The translations under genes and the position numbers were made by a program. Shown piece by piece: positions 33,651 through 45,648 of a stretch of 64,000 bases of DNA. The first letter of the stretch is position 1. Every line of letters begins with the position of its first letter. The notes beneath the pieces are model-generated. The model searched no databases, was not told where the DNA came from, and saw only the letters and a program-made list of their open reading frames with translations. The DNA comes from Chelydra serpentina (Eukaryota > Chordata > Testudines > Chelydridae). Where the stretch lies: assembly GCA_037349315.1 (NCBI GenBank), contig JBAIAC010000014.1, positions 25,149,001-25,213,000 of the forward strand, read 5' to 3'.

Positions 33651-33914
33651 TAGCAAACCCAAGTTTCACCTCACTTAAAAAGTACTTGCTTACAAAATCA
33701 GACATAAAAATACAAAAGTGTTAAAGCCACGCTATTACTGAAAAATTGCTCCCTTTCTCATTTTGTCTTTATGAAATGTTAGTTTCTCCTGACTTTGCTA
33801 GTCCTTTTTTATGTAACCTGTTGTAAAACTAAGCAAATATCTAAATAAATTGATGTACCCCCTAAAGAGCTCTGCTTACCTCGAGGGGTACATGTACCCC
33901 TGGTCCAGAACCAC
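33651..33914 (-). mobile_element. hAT-type non-autonomous element, antisense
   Basis: On the minus strand it starts CAGTGGTTCTGGACC followed by the palindromic 'aggggtacatgtacccct' and continues through AT-rich sequence to 'aagtgaggtgaaacttg' near 33662. I recognise this as a common reptilian hAT-like MITE (CAGTGGTTCTCAACC type terminus). The distal end is truncated or too diverged to see, and no 8-bp duplication was found. Confidence 0.65.
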
Positions 33915-36900
33915 TGCCTTAGAGGTTACTCCAGCCACTGGGCTGCAATAGCTTCTGCAAATTGGCCTCATAGTCTCTCTGGCTTAGAGGAAGAATGCCT
34001 TGCCCGGCACCTTTATATCTGTCTACCCAGTACTAGAGTTAGCTGAGAATTTTCCAACACAGTATTTTTTAATGAGAAAATATGGATTTGTTCAACTGAA
34101 ACTGGTTGCAAGAAAGGGTTGAATTTGACAAATCTCTGGTTTTGAGAAAGTTTTGTAACTGTGAAATGTCAAAAATTTTGACATTTTTGAAATTGTGGTT
34201 CAAAATTACTTTTTTTTGCTTTGAAATGTTAGTTAATTTATACTAAAAATATAAAAGATTGAACTAAAAACAAAACATGGAACATTTCAGATGACTCTAT
34301 TTCCCCTCACCCACCTCTAAAACTTGGATTATCAGTTCATGAAACATTCAAGGTTTGGACTTTTTGTCTTGATGTAAGATGGGGGAAAAAACTGAAATCT
34401 CAGAATCACATGGAATGGGCAGACAGTTTCCTTCCTAACACTACCTACCATGTGCCCCAGCTACTTGAATTAGGGTCAGAGGATCTGAGCCTAAATATGT
34501 AAATATGTTGTTGGTTGATATTCCTCTCTTCAAGCCTTTCTTGTGATTTGGCATTGTGCATATATTGCAAGTTTTAAAAGGTAACTTGCTGAATGACTTA
34601 TTTTTAGCTGACTGTGACCACTTTTTTTGCACATTTAACCAGATACCATTTTCCACGTATATGGTGTGTACACAAATGTAGTTGTACTGCCTGGAGCACC
34701 AGCTTTCAGTACATGGTATTTCATTTTGCAGAGTGGAGTGAGGTTACAATACCCATTATTTGCATATGTTGCTATATAGCATGCAACCAGTTTATCCATA
34801 GAACAAACACAGTATGGACAGGAACAGAACAAGACAATATGCCTCCATACCTGTTCAGGCCTTTGCCTCTTTTCTAGCAACAGTTGTCAACACAGCCATG
34901 AATTTGGGTGAAGGTTTATTGTGATGTGATTACATTATAGATACTTTTCTTCAGTTTATAACTCAAAACCACTCCAGTTTGAAACTTGACACACAATACA
35001 TCTTTCCTTAAGAACTTTCAGTTTCTTACCTAATTTAATATATATATATTGCTGCAATATATGAAGGTAGATGCTCTTGTAAGAAAAATGCATGAGTAAG
35101 ATGCATTAGTAAGAAACAAATCCCGGGTTAGGGCTCTTTTGTATTTGTAGAAATAAAATATGGGTATAATTTAAGAGCTGAAAAGAGTAACGGGTTAAAT
35201 CATCATATAGCTTAGTCAGTCGTACACTATTTTCACTACTCTTTATTGTTATACATCTTATGTATTGGATAACTATAATTAGACAACAGTATATCAAAAA
35301 GAGCCAGTTTTTGAGTTGAGAGCTCTTTAGATCATATGATCTATGTATCTGCAGCTCTCATATTTTCCTATAATACGTACAGAAAATATTACACATTTAA
35401 AGTGGGAAATGGCACTTTTACCATTTATGAAATGTTTGTTGTGTTTGTTGTTGCGTCAGTGATGTCACTACTATATGCATGAAACTCAAGAAAGTACAAG
35501 AAATACCTGCTGGGAAGCTTTCCTTGATTCTCTGGAGCAATTTTAATGATAGAGATGTATTTCTATCATACTGCTGGTGCTTTTGTGATGCTGAAGTAAG
35601 CAAGAAAAATACTTTTTGGGGACATGTCAAATAACAAGCAATTCTGAAACTGGAATAATCTTATGCCACTTCTTCCTCACAAAATGAAAATCTTCAAGGA
35701 GACCATGAAAGATCAGCATGGAGAATGAAAATTTATATGGTAACATCAATGGATAGCATAATCTGCTGGATGCATGTGAAGATGAAATCCTATGTCGTTC
35801 ATTGAAAAGCCATTCCACTTGACCCAGTATTACATTTAAAAGTCCATTTGAAGTGGAACAAGCTCTCTACGTCTTTACCCACTTTTAAGATCTAAAAAAC
35901 CAGCCCAGATCATTCATCTGTAAAATCTTTCAATTCCCACAAGTTTCTCAGATCTTTTAAGCAATAGAAACTTTGCCTCTATTTACATATCAAGGGAATT
36001 AGCTTTACTTTGCACAAGATTTAACTTGTAATACCGCACTGAGAGCGAGGTATTGGATATGATGGAGTCAAAACTCCCAGGGTCAAATATATCATTCTGC
36101 CACAGGCACAATGTACAGTATTATTAAAAGTTGAAACAAACGTGTTTACTGATACTAACAAAATATATCAGTAACATTAATACTATTAAAAATAATGTCA
36201 ATGTCGAATGACTAGACTAGGATGAGAATTGTGGACAATTATGTTTCTACATTTTGTAATACTGATACTATGAAATATCCCCCAGCCACTAGTTAGTTAG
36301 TTTCCCTTGCACTAAACTTTACTCTGTGCTAACTCTGAAAACACTCGAGATCCATGATTCAACATAACTTCTGCTGACTGTTAGGAGCTGTGGTGTGGAA
36401 AAAGTAATCATCATCCTTAAAGCAAATTTGAAAAGAATGTAGCCTCTTTGCACATCAAGTGGCACCTGGATTGATTCTAGCTAGATCCTTAAGGTGGTCT
36501 GGCTGGAAAAATGTAGAAAATATGTCCAATTGCTATCACAGAAGTGGCTAATAGTGGGAGTACAAATGCTAGGACTTGTGGTGTTGAGTACTATTATTAA
36601 TGGCATGGAAGAATATTGGATAATGAGGGGACATAAATGTCTGACTATTAAACTATTTAGGTTGACCAAAGCTAGAGCTTGTGAGGAACTCTAGAATTAT
36701 ATAACCAAAGATGGGTTATATAACATGCTGGCAGATGAAATTCCACATAGAAAAGTGGATCATAATGCACATTTAAAAGAACACTTCAAGTTACATGAAC
36801 ATACGCTTAGGTAGGAACAAGCAAGCCACATCCCATCTTTGCCCTGGCAACATCCCTATGCTAACTCTGCACTACTGGAGGATTTCCCTACAACTGGGTG

Positions 36901-37143
36901 AATCTATTATGGTCAGATAATCCAGTTTAAGGGTTACTTTCAGCCAGCATTGTGGTACAAAGGCGCCATAGTGCAGTACCTGACCTGGATTCTTCTGACA
37001 CCACTCTCATTGGACTGTTGTGAACTGTATCTCTTCTGTTTACCATTTGTTCACTTCTTGTTCATTTATATACTTTGATTTTATTATACCTTGTAATTGT
37101 AAAAGATTCCTAAGTACTTTGAGTTTTAATCAGGAGTTTAATT

Positions 37144-37146
<3 letters not shown>
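33915..37146. other. AT-rich, no gene recognised
   Basis: Around 34060-34390 there is an old A/T-rich repeat with 'gaaatgtcaaaaattttgacattt' type symmetry. Around 35040-35110 there is TA-rich sequence and a small duplication of 'gcatgagtaagat'/'gcattagtaagaa'. No coding region supported. Confidence 0.5.
34164..34186. repeat. 23-base near-perfect palindrome
   Basis: AAATGTCAAAA / A / TTTTGACATTT: 11-base arms that are exact reverse complements around one base. It sits in an old A/T-rich repeat; function unknown. Confidence 0.7.

Positions 37147-37200
<54 letters not shown>
37147..37200. repeat. (GT)27 microsatellite
   Basis: Fifty-four bases of uninterrupted GT. The length and purity suggest a polymorphic locus. 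Confidence 0.95.
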
Positions 37201-37202
<2 letters not shown>

Positions 37203-39162
37203 AAAATCCTATGCTCTGTAGCAAAGTGTTTTGTTTTAAAATGTATACTGTAGAGATATGTTCATCCTAGTGTAATTGTTAATAATAAGGAATCTCTTCT
37301 TTAAGGGTAAATTCATGGTGCATAGCCTGAGTATTTCAGCTAGGCTCTGGAAGATCTCTGGAGAGGGGAGGGAACCTTCCTCCCCACAAATTACAGAAAG
37401 GCTACTCCATTCTTAAGGCTAGAGTAGCCACTGCACATTTAGCATCTGGTCTCATGAGTGTGATAAAGATCTGTGTGGGTCTGACTCCTTCAGCCGCCGC
37501 CCGATAGCCAAACCCTTTCTGTGTGCTGCTACACAGGATACTCATGCAATCTAAGTTCAGCTCGGACTGTGAGTATGCACTTCCTGCAAGACCTTCATGA
37601 ATCTTGCTCTCTAGTGCATACAACTGCACCAGTTCTGCCGCTGCTGAATTTTAACTATAGCTACTGCACTGCTATTTAAAAAGAAAAGTTGCAGTCCTCA
37701 CAAGCCTATCTAAGATACAGCCAAATGAGAAAAGTCGGCCATGTGCTTCCAGGCAGTTTCTGTATATAATGGAGATACTTTTAGTTGTTGGAAAATGTCA
37801 TTTTGCTTCTTTAAGATCAATACTGTCCTCGTCCTCCTCCAGCTATTACACTGAGAAATGGCTGCATTGTTTTGTCATACTGTGATTCATTTTCTCTCGC
37901 CAATCATTGGAGTTTTAGTCAGCTAGAGCAATTTAAGTTACCATTAATTTTCATATCACAGTTCTGCCAAGAAGTTCTGACCAAGATTAGAGGCTCTCAC
38001 ACTGTACATGTTTACACTCTAGGAAAGCAGAGTATGTCTTCACGTGTGGATCTTATTGCATTCCCTCTCACAGCACACACACAAAAACTAAAATAACTTC
38101 TGAGTGGGTTTTCAGAGAGGCTGATAGCTCCAAACAAAACAAACAAAGGCAGACAGCTAAATTACTCATCTCTTGGTGGACCAGAGTACAAAGACAGTTA
38201 ATTCATTATCAAAGAAGGCATTGCTTGGTGGATTAGTTCTGCGACTTGTAGTTTTTACACAGTGTGCTCTATTATAAAGTTAAAGGAATAGTATTAGTAC
38301 TGTATCACTTCGCCCAGATGAAACCATGTAACATTTAACCCAGATTTCCTTACAGTGGGTTACAAGCCACTAGAGATAGAACTAAGATCACTGAATTCTT
38401 TTTACATCAAACCACATGTTCATCTCAGATCAACATCCCCAAAATGGATTAAGATTTGAGTTTGTCTACCAAGAATTTTTCCATTCGTGAAACGAAAAGC
38501 TCTTTAAAGATAGTTAATTTTGTGGTCCAAATGATTCAAGACTAAGCTTAACATATCCCTACATATTCAGTCTAAGTATAAAGAATGTGCCTTCCTCCAT
38601 GCACCCATATAGGGAGCAAGAAGGGTAAGGCATGTCCTAACTCTCCTGTGCAGGTTACCACACTTCTCCAGATCACAGCAAGTAAGAGATGAGCAGCTTC
38701 CATGGGCCACTACCTCCCCTTCCACACAGGTGAGGGGAGAATGAGGAGTTAGGAGCATCCAGGGGATAGAGTCTTTACTTTGACCTTAGTGTATTGGCCA
38801 GCATAGCTGGGCCTTGCCAAATGGGGAGTAATCTGAACCAGACAAAGAGCTCCAACAGATTGCTTTCCCCCAGAAGCAAATAGGGAATCAGAGACTGTAT
38901 TGTCCTTGGTTGCTCTTGGGCAGAGCAGCAATGTATTGCCTTTTTGTCAGGGCTCATGGTAAATCCACAATCAGCATCTAGCTTTTTTAATTCTTTCTGA
39001 TCTCAAGGCATTCATTTCTATCAGGATAACTCAACAGCTGGGTTCCATTTTAAAAACTGTTAGAAAGAAAACATGAACTATCCATGATATATGTATTTGG
39101 ATTTTGAATAATATACAAACACCCAAAATGACACCTTTCCTCTTCTCCGCACATTACTGCCT
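37201..39162. other. No gene recognised
   Basis: Mixed-composition DNA without identifiable genes or repeat families. Confidence 0.5.
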
Positions 39163-39205
39163 GCCCTCCCCCCTCCCCCCCGATGTAGGGGGGGGGGGGG
39201 GGGGG
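39163..39205. repeat. C-tract/G18 hairpin-prone run
   Basis: A C-rich tract ending in CCCCCCC (39175-39181) is followed by GATGTA and then 18 consecutive G (39188-39205). The C run can pair with the G run, and G18 alone can form a G-quadruplex. Exact length is likely to vary between reads. Confidence 0.85.
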
Positions 39206-40495
39206 AATTACATCTAACCAGAAAAACAGGCTGTCCAAATTGAAAACAAGTACAGTACCATGAGGAGTAAGACTTGAGAGTGAAATAGCAAACTCAGGGC
39301 TTTCATTGTACATCAGAATCTTGAGAAGGGATATGTTGTTTCTGAATGTAAGTAGATTAGTAAAAAGACTGACAGCCTTACCACTTTGGGCTGTATGATT
39401 TTATCATATTGTTCAAACTAAATAAAGTCAGGCCTAGTTATCTCCTGAATAGGAGATCTCCAAAGGGACTCCGTGATGCTGGAGAAGGTGACGCTAGTAA
39501 CTCAAGAGGTATTCTTGCCTCTGGCTAGCTACAGAACAAGTGCCTTAGTTTAGTGATAGAGAACTATGCTGCGGGTTGTTTCATTTTTAAGTCCTGCTCC
39601 TATTCTTATAGAAGCCAATTGCAAAATTCCTTGTTGCTTAAACAGGAACAGAAACAGGCATTTAGGTCTAAGCCCCCTTCAAGCGCATAGACTAAATACA
39701 ATGCTGTGCACTGGGTTTCATCACAGAGGAACCCAGGGCAAAGAAATCCTACTTTACAGTTGAGAAAAGGGATGTGGAGGGAGAAATAGATGGATGCTTT
39801 GGCAGATCCTCTAGCCTTTGGGTGGTGTATGTGCATATAATGCTTTGATTACAGCCTATACATGTTATATCTTAGGAATTTATACTGCTACCCAGCAAGG
39901 TAAATTCTGAGCACCTTTCATGCAAAATAGGTTGGCAATAATTAGGTCCCTACTGGACTCCCTGGGCTCTCTGGTGCTTTCCCTTTTCAGGGTATTAAAA
40001 ACTCTGTTTGGAATAGGGATGTTTCATTGATTTGATTGCCTCAGGACTTTATTTATTTATTAAGGGTTTGGGCTTTTCTTTGGAGGAGTTTGTAAGGGAT
40101 AGTTGATTAGAGGCAGGTGGTTGATGGGAATGTCATCCTCATCACGGGCTTCCTCAAAGAGGAACATTTTGACGTATTTCCTAAAGATGGTCAGACAGGA
40201 TTAATCTAAAGAAATGACCTTTGGAAGTATATTCCATAGCTGGAGCCTTTCCATTGAGAATGCTGCATCTTGGGCTTTGTATATATAAATGTGTACATAT
40301 ATTATTACATTTAGTATATGTAATACATTATAATATATATAAAACATTATGCATAAAATATTAAATCAAGGAAATATACTCTTAGTTTTAAAATTATGGA
40401 GAATGTTGTGGTAATATAACTCAGAGTCTTGAAATGCTTCTGACTTTCTTGGCCCTTGTCATTTAGCGTTCAGACTTAGATATGACACAGAGAAA
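39206..40495. other. No gene recognised
   Basis: Unassigned DNA. A TA-rich patch lies at 40280-40380. Confidence 0.5.
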
Positions 40496-40609
40496 GGACT
40501 TTTTGCATTGGTCAATGGTCTTCTCCTGGTGACAGACAAACATCAGGTGTCAGTGATGATAATGACATATGTACCTGATGTCTTTGATACTGTGGCTCAT
40601 GAGATATTG
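40496..40609 (+). mobile_element. L2-like LINE RT scrap
   Basis: A single 38-codon uninterrupted reading gives 'LLLVTDKHQVSVMIM' followed by 'DVFDTVAHEIL'. This matches the RT motif A region of L2/CR1-superfamily LINEs, where a hydrophobic strand leads to Ala-Phe-Asp-Thr-Val-Asp-His. The catalytic Asp is present. The piece is cut off by the LTR-like element that starts at 40632, and I see no continuation beyond it. Confidence 0.55.
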
Positions 40610-40631
40610 TCATTTGAATCCACTATGACCC

Positions 40632-41768
40632 TGTGATGGAGTGTATAAATTCCACAGTGGCCAACAAAAGGGTTAACGGGAGCCTAATAGCCCAGTTAGC
40701 CCACCTTATTATGTTTGAAGGCCTGTCAGGCTCATTTCAGTATCAGACCCATCTGGGGAGGAGTTGGATGGTTACCATGAAAGGAGTTCAGAGCAATAGT
40801 GAGAAGAGACCCAGGGGTCAGGAGGCAATTAAAAGGTTAGTGTGGTCCTGATAGTTATGCTATCTGGCTGTACCTGGACAGCGGACCAGGCCTAATTAAG
40901 GATGAAGCCCAGCTGGGGAAGAAACAGGGTGATAACTATAAAGTAGGAAATCACAGACTAGAAGACAACTGCAGAGAATAAGCAAATAACTTTGTAATCA
41001 CTCTCTGGGTATTAAAGAGGGAGAATTAAGATGGAAGCCTAGGGGGAAAGTGTTAGCCCTAAGATCCACTTGTAAATAGAGAAGGTTGGTGAGAGGCTAG
41101 GAGTGAAATAAAGCAGCTCCCAGGATAAAGCTGGCTGCTGTAATGAGCAGCCATGAAAAAAAAGAAGGATCAGGACTTCCAGCAAGAGAGGCCTTGGAGG
41201 CGTTCAAATGAGGAACTGAGTAAGGAAAATTTAAGAGAGATGAAAGTGGAAGTTGGCTTAAGGTAATACTCTTGGATTCCAGGGGATAGCCTTGTGAGTG
41301 CTAGCCAAGACAGAAAGGTGAATCTAGAGGTTATGGGGATAAGGCCTAGAGAAAGGCTATATAGCAAGAAGTCTGGGAAGGCAGCTGCAAAGAGTCAGAT
41401 GGAGCAGTCCCTGGCTGCTGGTTATAGAGTCCTGTGTTGGAAACAAGTGGAGTGGGAGGGCCTGGGTTCTCCTACCAATACTGGTGAGGTGTTGTGAGGA
41501 CAGAGAACGGGACAAGAATGATGGCGAACCCTAAGGGAAGGGTGTGCAGACCGTGAGGTCCCAAAGTTCAGGGCTGAAGACTAGCTGTAAACACACTGGA
41601 CTCTTAATTGTTGGACATCCTGTTACCTTGAAAGGGGTGGGACTAAATCATGATCTGGCTGGAGAGTTGAATTATGGGAAGATACTGTCACAGGGCTGGA
41701 GCAACTGTCAGCAGAGGGTGCTAGAGAGGAGGAAGCCTACCATGCCCAGAGACAATGTAGTGCACTAG
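40632..41768 (+). mobile_element. LTR-like element, family shared with 17743
   Basis: It begins TGTGATGGAGTGTATAAATTCCACAG and is purine-rich and non-coding. It shares its 5' pattern and a following 'ggttaac' with the element at 17743. It includes an 'aaataaagcagc' polyadenylation-like site at about 41107 and ends in a GAGAGGAGGAAGCC-type stretch. The right boundary and target duplication are not established. An internal deletion derivative of a larger LTR element is also possible. Confidence 0.4.
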
Positions 41769-42756
41769 CAATGAGTCAAGTCCTATATGGTCTCCTATTT
41801 AAGTATTCAGAAAACCTTTATTTGGTTTTTGATGATGGCTGGGGGCTGAGCTATTGTAAGCTCTTGTCTACAATCAGCTATTGCTTCCATTTGTTTTGTT
41901 TGTCCGTACTTGGTTAGGACCCAGGGAGTTAACCCTGCAAGAAGCTGAGCACCCTGAAACATTTGATAATATCTAATAAGTTACACAAAATAATAGGAGA
42001 TTGATTCTTTGTATGTAACTGTCAGTCATGGATGAGTAAAAAAGGTAACTGTAAATTAGCCTTGATCAGCCAACGGAAACAACAAAAGAGTTTGTGCATT
42101 AAAGTATAAGTCAGCGTGAATGTGTTTGAGCCATTTTTCTTGTAAATGAAAGGAAGAAATATGTGTCTCATAGGAAATAAAGTATATCCTGGCTTAGCTC
42201 TTCTAAGGCCTCACGCTATTGTTGCAGTATTTACACCCATTTTTGATTCCTTGAAGGCCACGATTCTATTTTCATATAAAACATATCCCTTACACAACCC
42301 GATTTATCTTGTAGACAGGTTAAATTAATGAAACTACTGCAAATACTATACATGATTAGAGGAATCTTGAGCTCTCTGAGGGGGTGAGGATGAAAGTGGT
42401 AGCCTCCCAGTAATCTTTGCTGATCACGGTCTACTTTATCTCCCAGAAGGTGAGATTACAAAATTAAAATCTAGGATTTTTTTAGTCAAATTTCAAACCA
42501 AATTGTATGCACACTTTTATCAGAACCTCTACCTCTTCAAATTTTGGGGTGTGGGAGCTGTTTAATATTTAGCCTTCAGTTTGAAACCATTTCTTTTTCC
42601 TAGCCACTTAGTCCCATGAGATGTTTAATTATTATTTTTTTCACAAAAACAGGGGTATTAGCTGTGGTGTGCCCACTAAATTCCAGTTTGGGTAACTACC
42701 TTCTGCCTACATTTCCTCAGCAGCTTTCATTAGATTTTCGGTTTAATTTAAAATCT
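41769..42756. other. No gene recognised
   Basis: Unassigned AT-rich DNA up to the CR1 tail-like motif at 42757. Confidence 0.5.
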
Positions 42757-43730
42757 TAGAATCATAGAATCCCGATGTGTAGAAAGAAAAGTAAATATGG
42801 CAGGTGACCAGTTTGGCTTACCAGTGAAATCCTTGCTCGTCTTAAACGCAAAAAAGCAGCTTACACGCAGTGGAAGATTGGACAAATGACCAGGAAGGAG
42901 TATAAAAGTATTGCTCAGGCATGCAGGAGTGAAATTAGAAAGGCCAAATCACACTTGGAGTTGCAGCTAGGCGGAGATGTTAGGAGTAACAAGAAGGGTT
43001 TCTTCAGGTATGTTAGCAAGAAGAAGAAAGTCAAGGAAAGTGTGGGCCCCTTGCTGAATGAGGGAGGGAACCTAGTGACAGAGGATGTGGAGAAAGCTAG
43101 TGTACTCAATGCTTTTTTTGCCTCTGTCTTCACAGACAAGGTCAGCTCCCAGACGGCTGCACTCCGCAGCACGGTATGGGGAGGAGATGACCAGCCCTCT
43201 GTGGAGAAAGAAGTAGTTTGGAACTATTTAGAAATGCTGGATGAGCACAAGTCCATGGGGCTGGATGCACTGCATCCGAGGGTGCTAAAGGAGTTGGCCA
43301 ATGAGATTGCAGAGTCATTGGCCATTATCTTTGAAAAATCATGGCAATCGGGGGAGGTCCCGGATGACTGGAAAAAAGCTAATGTAGTGCCCATCTTTAA
43401 AAAAGGGAAGAAGGAAGATCCGGGGAACTACAGGCCAGTCAGTCTCACCTCAGTCCCTGGAAAAATGGAACAGGTCCTCAAGGAATCAATTCTGAATCAC
43501 TTAAAGGAGGGGAAAGTGATCAGGAACAGTCAGCATGGATTCACCAAGGGCAAGTCATGCCTGACTAACCTAATTGCCTTCTATGATGAGATAACTGGCT
43601 CTGTGGATGAGGGGAAAGCAGTGGATGTGCTATTTCTTGACTTTAGCAAAGCTTTTGATACATTATCCCACAGTATTCTTGCCAGCAAGTTAAAGAAGTA
43701 TGGGCTGGATGAATAGACGGTAAGGTGGAT
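42757..43730 (+). mobile_element. CR1 RT segment preceded by antisense tail motif
   Basis: CR1 ORF2 sequence in plus orientation from about 42775 to 43730. It ends abruptly within the RT at 'ggtaaggtggat', the point where the copy at 54852 continues with 'agaaaactgg'. Immediately to its left, 42757-42770 reads TAGAATCATAGAAT, the reverse complement of the ATTCTATG tail of the same subfamily. A plus-strand body with a minus-strand tail on its left is what twin priming would leave if almost all of the directly primed part were only the tail. Confidence 0.75.
42777..43716 (+). pseudogene. CR1 ORF2, linker to RT motif A
   Basis: The reading is open apart from one early stop (about 42807) to a TAG at 43714-43716. 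From ATG 42886 it gives 276 codons. In order: a basic linker ('RSEIRKAKSHLEL'), 'NAFFASVFTDKVSSQ', the 'MGLDALHPRVLKEL' block, 'VPDDWKKANVVPIFKKG', 'DPGNYRPVSLTSVPGKMEQ' (RT motifs 1-2), 'KGKSCLTNLIAFYDEI', and '[15 protein letters not shown]' with the first catalytic Asp. The stop replaces a Trp codon present in the copy at 54852. It is the longest open frame in the window and shows little decay. Confidence 0.88.
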
Positions 43731-44498
43731 CCTATGATTCTATGAATCTCAGGGTTGGAAGGGACCTCAGGAGGTCATCCAGTCCAACCCCCTGCTCAAA
43801 GCAGGACCAACCCCAACTAAATCATCCCAGCCAGGGCTTTGTCAAGCCTGACCTTAAAAACCTCTAAGGATGGAGATTCCACCACCTCCCTAGGTAACCC
43901 ATTCCAGTCCTTCACCACCCCACTAGTGAAAAAGTTTTTCCTAATATCCAACCTAAACCTCCCCCTCTGCAACTTGAGACCATTACTCCTTGTTCTGTCA
44001 TCTTCGACCACTGAGAACAGTCTAGATCCATCCTCTTTGGAACCCCCTTTCAGGTAGTTGAAAGCAGCTATCAAATCCCCCCTCATTCTTCTCTTCTGCA
44101 GGCTAAACAATCCCAGTTCCCTCAGCCTCTCCTCATAAGTCATGTGCTCCAGCCCCCTAATCATTTTTGTTGCCCTCCGCTGGACTCTTTCCAATGTATC
44201 CACATCCTTCTTGTAGTGTGGGGCCCAAAACTGGACACAGTACTCCAGATGAGGCCTCACCAGTGCCGAATAGAGGGGAATGATCACGTCCCTTGATCAG
44301 CTGAAAATGCCCCTACTTATACAACCCAAAATGCCATTAGCCTTCCTGGCAACAAGGGCACACTGTTGACTCATATTCAGCTTTTCGTTCACTGTAACCG
44401 CTAGGTCCTTTTCTGCAGAACTGCTGCCCAGCCATTCGGTCCCTAGTCTGTAGCAGTGCATGGAATTCTTCCGTCCTAAGTGCAGGACTCTGCACTTT
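43731..44498 (-). mobile_element. Young CR1 3' end, antisense
   Basis: Starts with CCTATGATTCTATGAATCTCAGGG, the antisense of the ATTCTATG-type tail, and runs through the 3' UTR and C-terminal ORF2 to about 44498, beyond which similarity to the copy at 54852 stops. It abuts the plus-strand CR1 segment directly. Sequence agreement with 55275-56035 is very high by eye. Confidence 0.85.
43817..44498 (-). pseudogene. CR1 ORF2 C-terminal domain, antisense
   Basis: Two open pieces in the same frame (down to 44297, then 44287-43817) are separated by one stop that replaces an Arg codon of the copy at 54852. The second piece encodes '[19 protein letters not shown]', '[17 protein letters not shown]', '[19 protein letters not shown]' and ends '[11 protein letters not shown]' with the natural stop. 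This is the last third of CR1 ORF2, after the RT. It lacks the RT because of 5' truncation. Confidence 0.85.
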
Positions 44499-45461
44499 AT
44501 TTTCTCTAAGTGGCTATATTTCAATGCTGTGAGAAGCAATTAATGTATGATCTTGTATCTGCACTAGCAGTATGGACAGCATCCATAGCCTAGATTTGTA
44601 TTCCAGGTCCTGAATATACCCTGTTGATGAGGTGTACAATGTGGATCAACGAGTGATATTTTTTTTGTATGCAGTTTTTGTAAAGCGTGTTGATATCCTT
44701 GGGGATGAAAAATGCTAGATGAATGACGACATATGGTAGATAAACATTTATAGACATTTAAAATCTAAGTAACTGTATAAAAATATACTCACGATGTGTC
44801 TACATTGGACAGGTTTCATGATATTGAAAACATATGGTCACTGAAATAGTCATCAGCAGTACACAATGGATTTCTTCTTTTCTTTGGATTTCCCATCTGC
44901 CAGTAGTTACCCAGGAAATGCAATGGTACTAATATGACTCAGTGTCATACTCTGAGTAGCCCCTTCCATCCCATTCCTCTATTCAATTTAGGTAAAGAAA
45001 TCTGACTAGTTGTTCTTTAAAAGGAATCAGGCTATATATTTTTCCAGCTAGGCCATACTTATTCTGGCTTACACCCTCCTTTCCTGGCCAGCTTCTGCAT
45101 TCACAGCATGGAAATGTAATCATTAAAATCTCCTATTTTCTCAGAGGAATTAAACATGTACATGCAGTTCTATGTTAGTTGAGGCAGTCCCAAGAAATCA
45201 AGCTTAAACTGAGGAAGGAGTGCAGACCAATACAAACTGCGTTAGTCATTTGCTTTGAAATACTTTATTTTTCCTTTAATGTTTATTGGAAACACCAGCC
45301 TCTCCACAGGGTATATTATAATTCATCACTCATCAGCCATGTCTTGTCCTGGGAAGATGCACTGAGACAAAGGTTAAAATTTGTTTTCATATTTTTCTCA
45401 AGAGATATATATTAAAAATGCAAACTTTTATTTTAAAAGAATTTAAGTACATTGAGGGGAA
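44499..45461. other. No gene recognised
   Basis: Unassigned AT-rich DNA. Confidence 0.5.
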
Positions 45462-45648
45462 GCACAGGATTTAGAGTCAAGCCGAAGCTGTAGTCAGGAA
45501 ACTTGGGTTCTGCCATGGACTCCCTATGTGACTTTGTGAAAATCACATATTCTCTGATTTAGTTTCCCCAGCTAGAGAATAGAAATAATGCTTTCTTACC
45601 ATGCAGGGATTCTGTGGTACTTAATATATTAATGTTTATAAAACACAG
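45462..45648 (+). repeat. MIR-type SINE
   Basis: The run contains the MIR landmarks in order: 'gatttagagtcaagc' (tRNA-derived part end), 'cttgggttctgccatggactccctatgtgactttgtg' (CORE region), 'ctgatttagtttcccc', and a tail with 'ggattctgtggtacttaatatattaatg'. Highly diverged, plus orientation. Confidence 0.75.
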
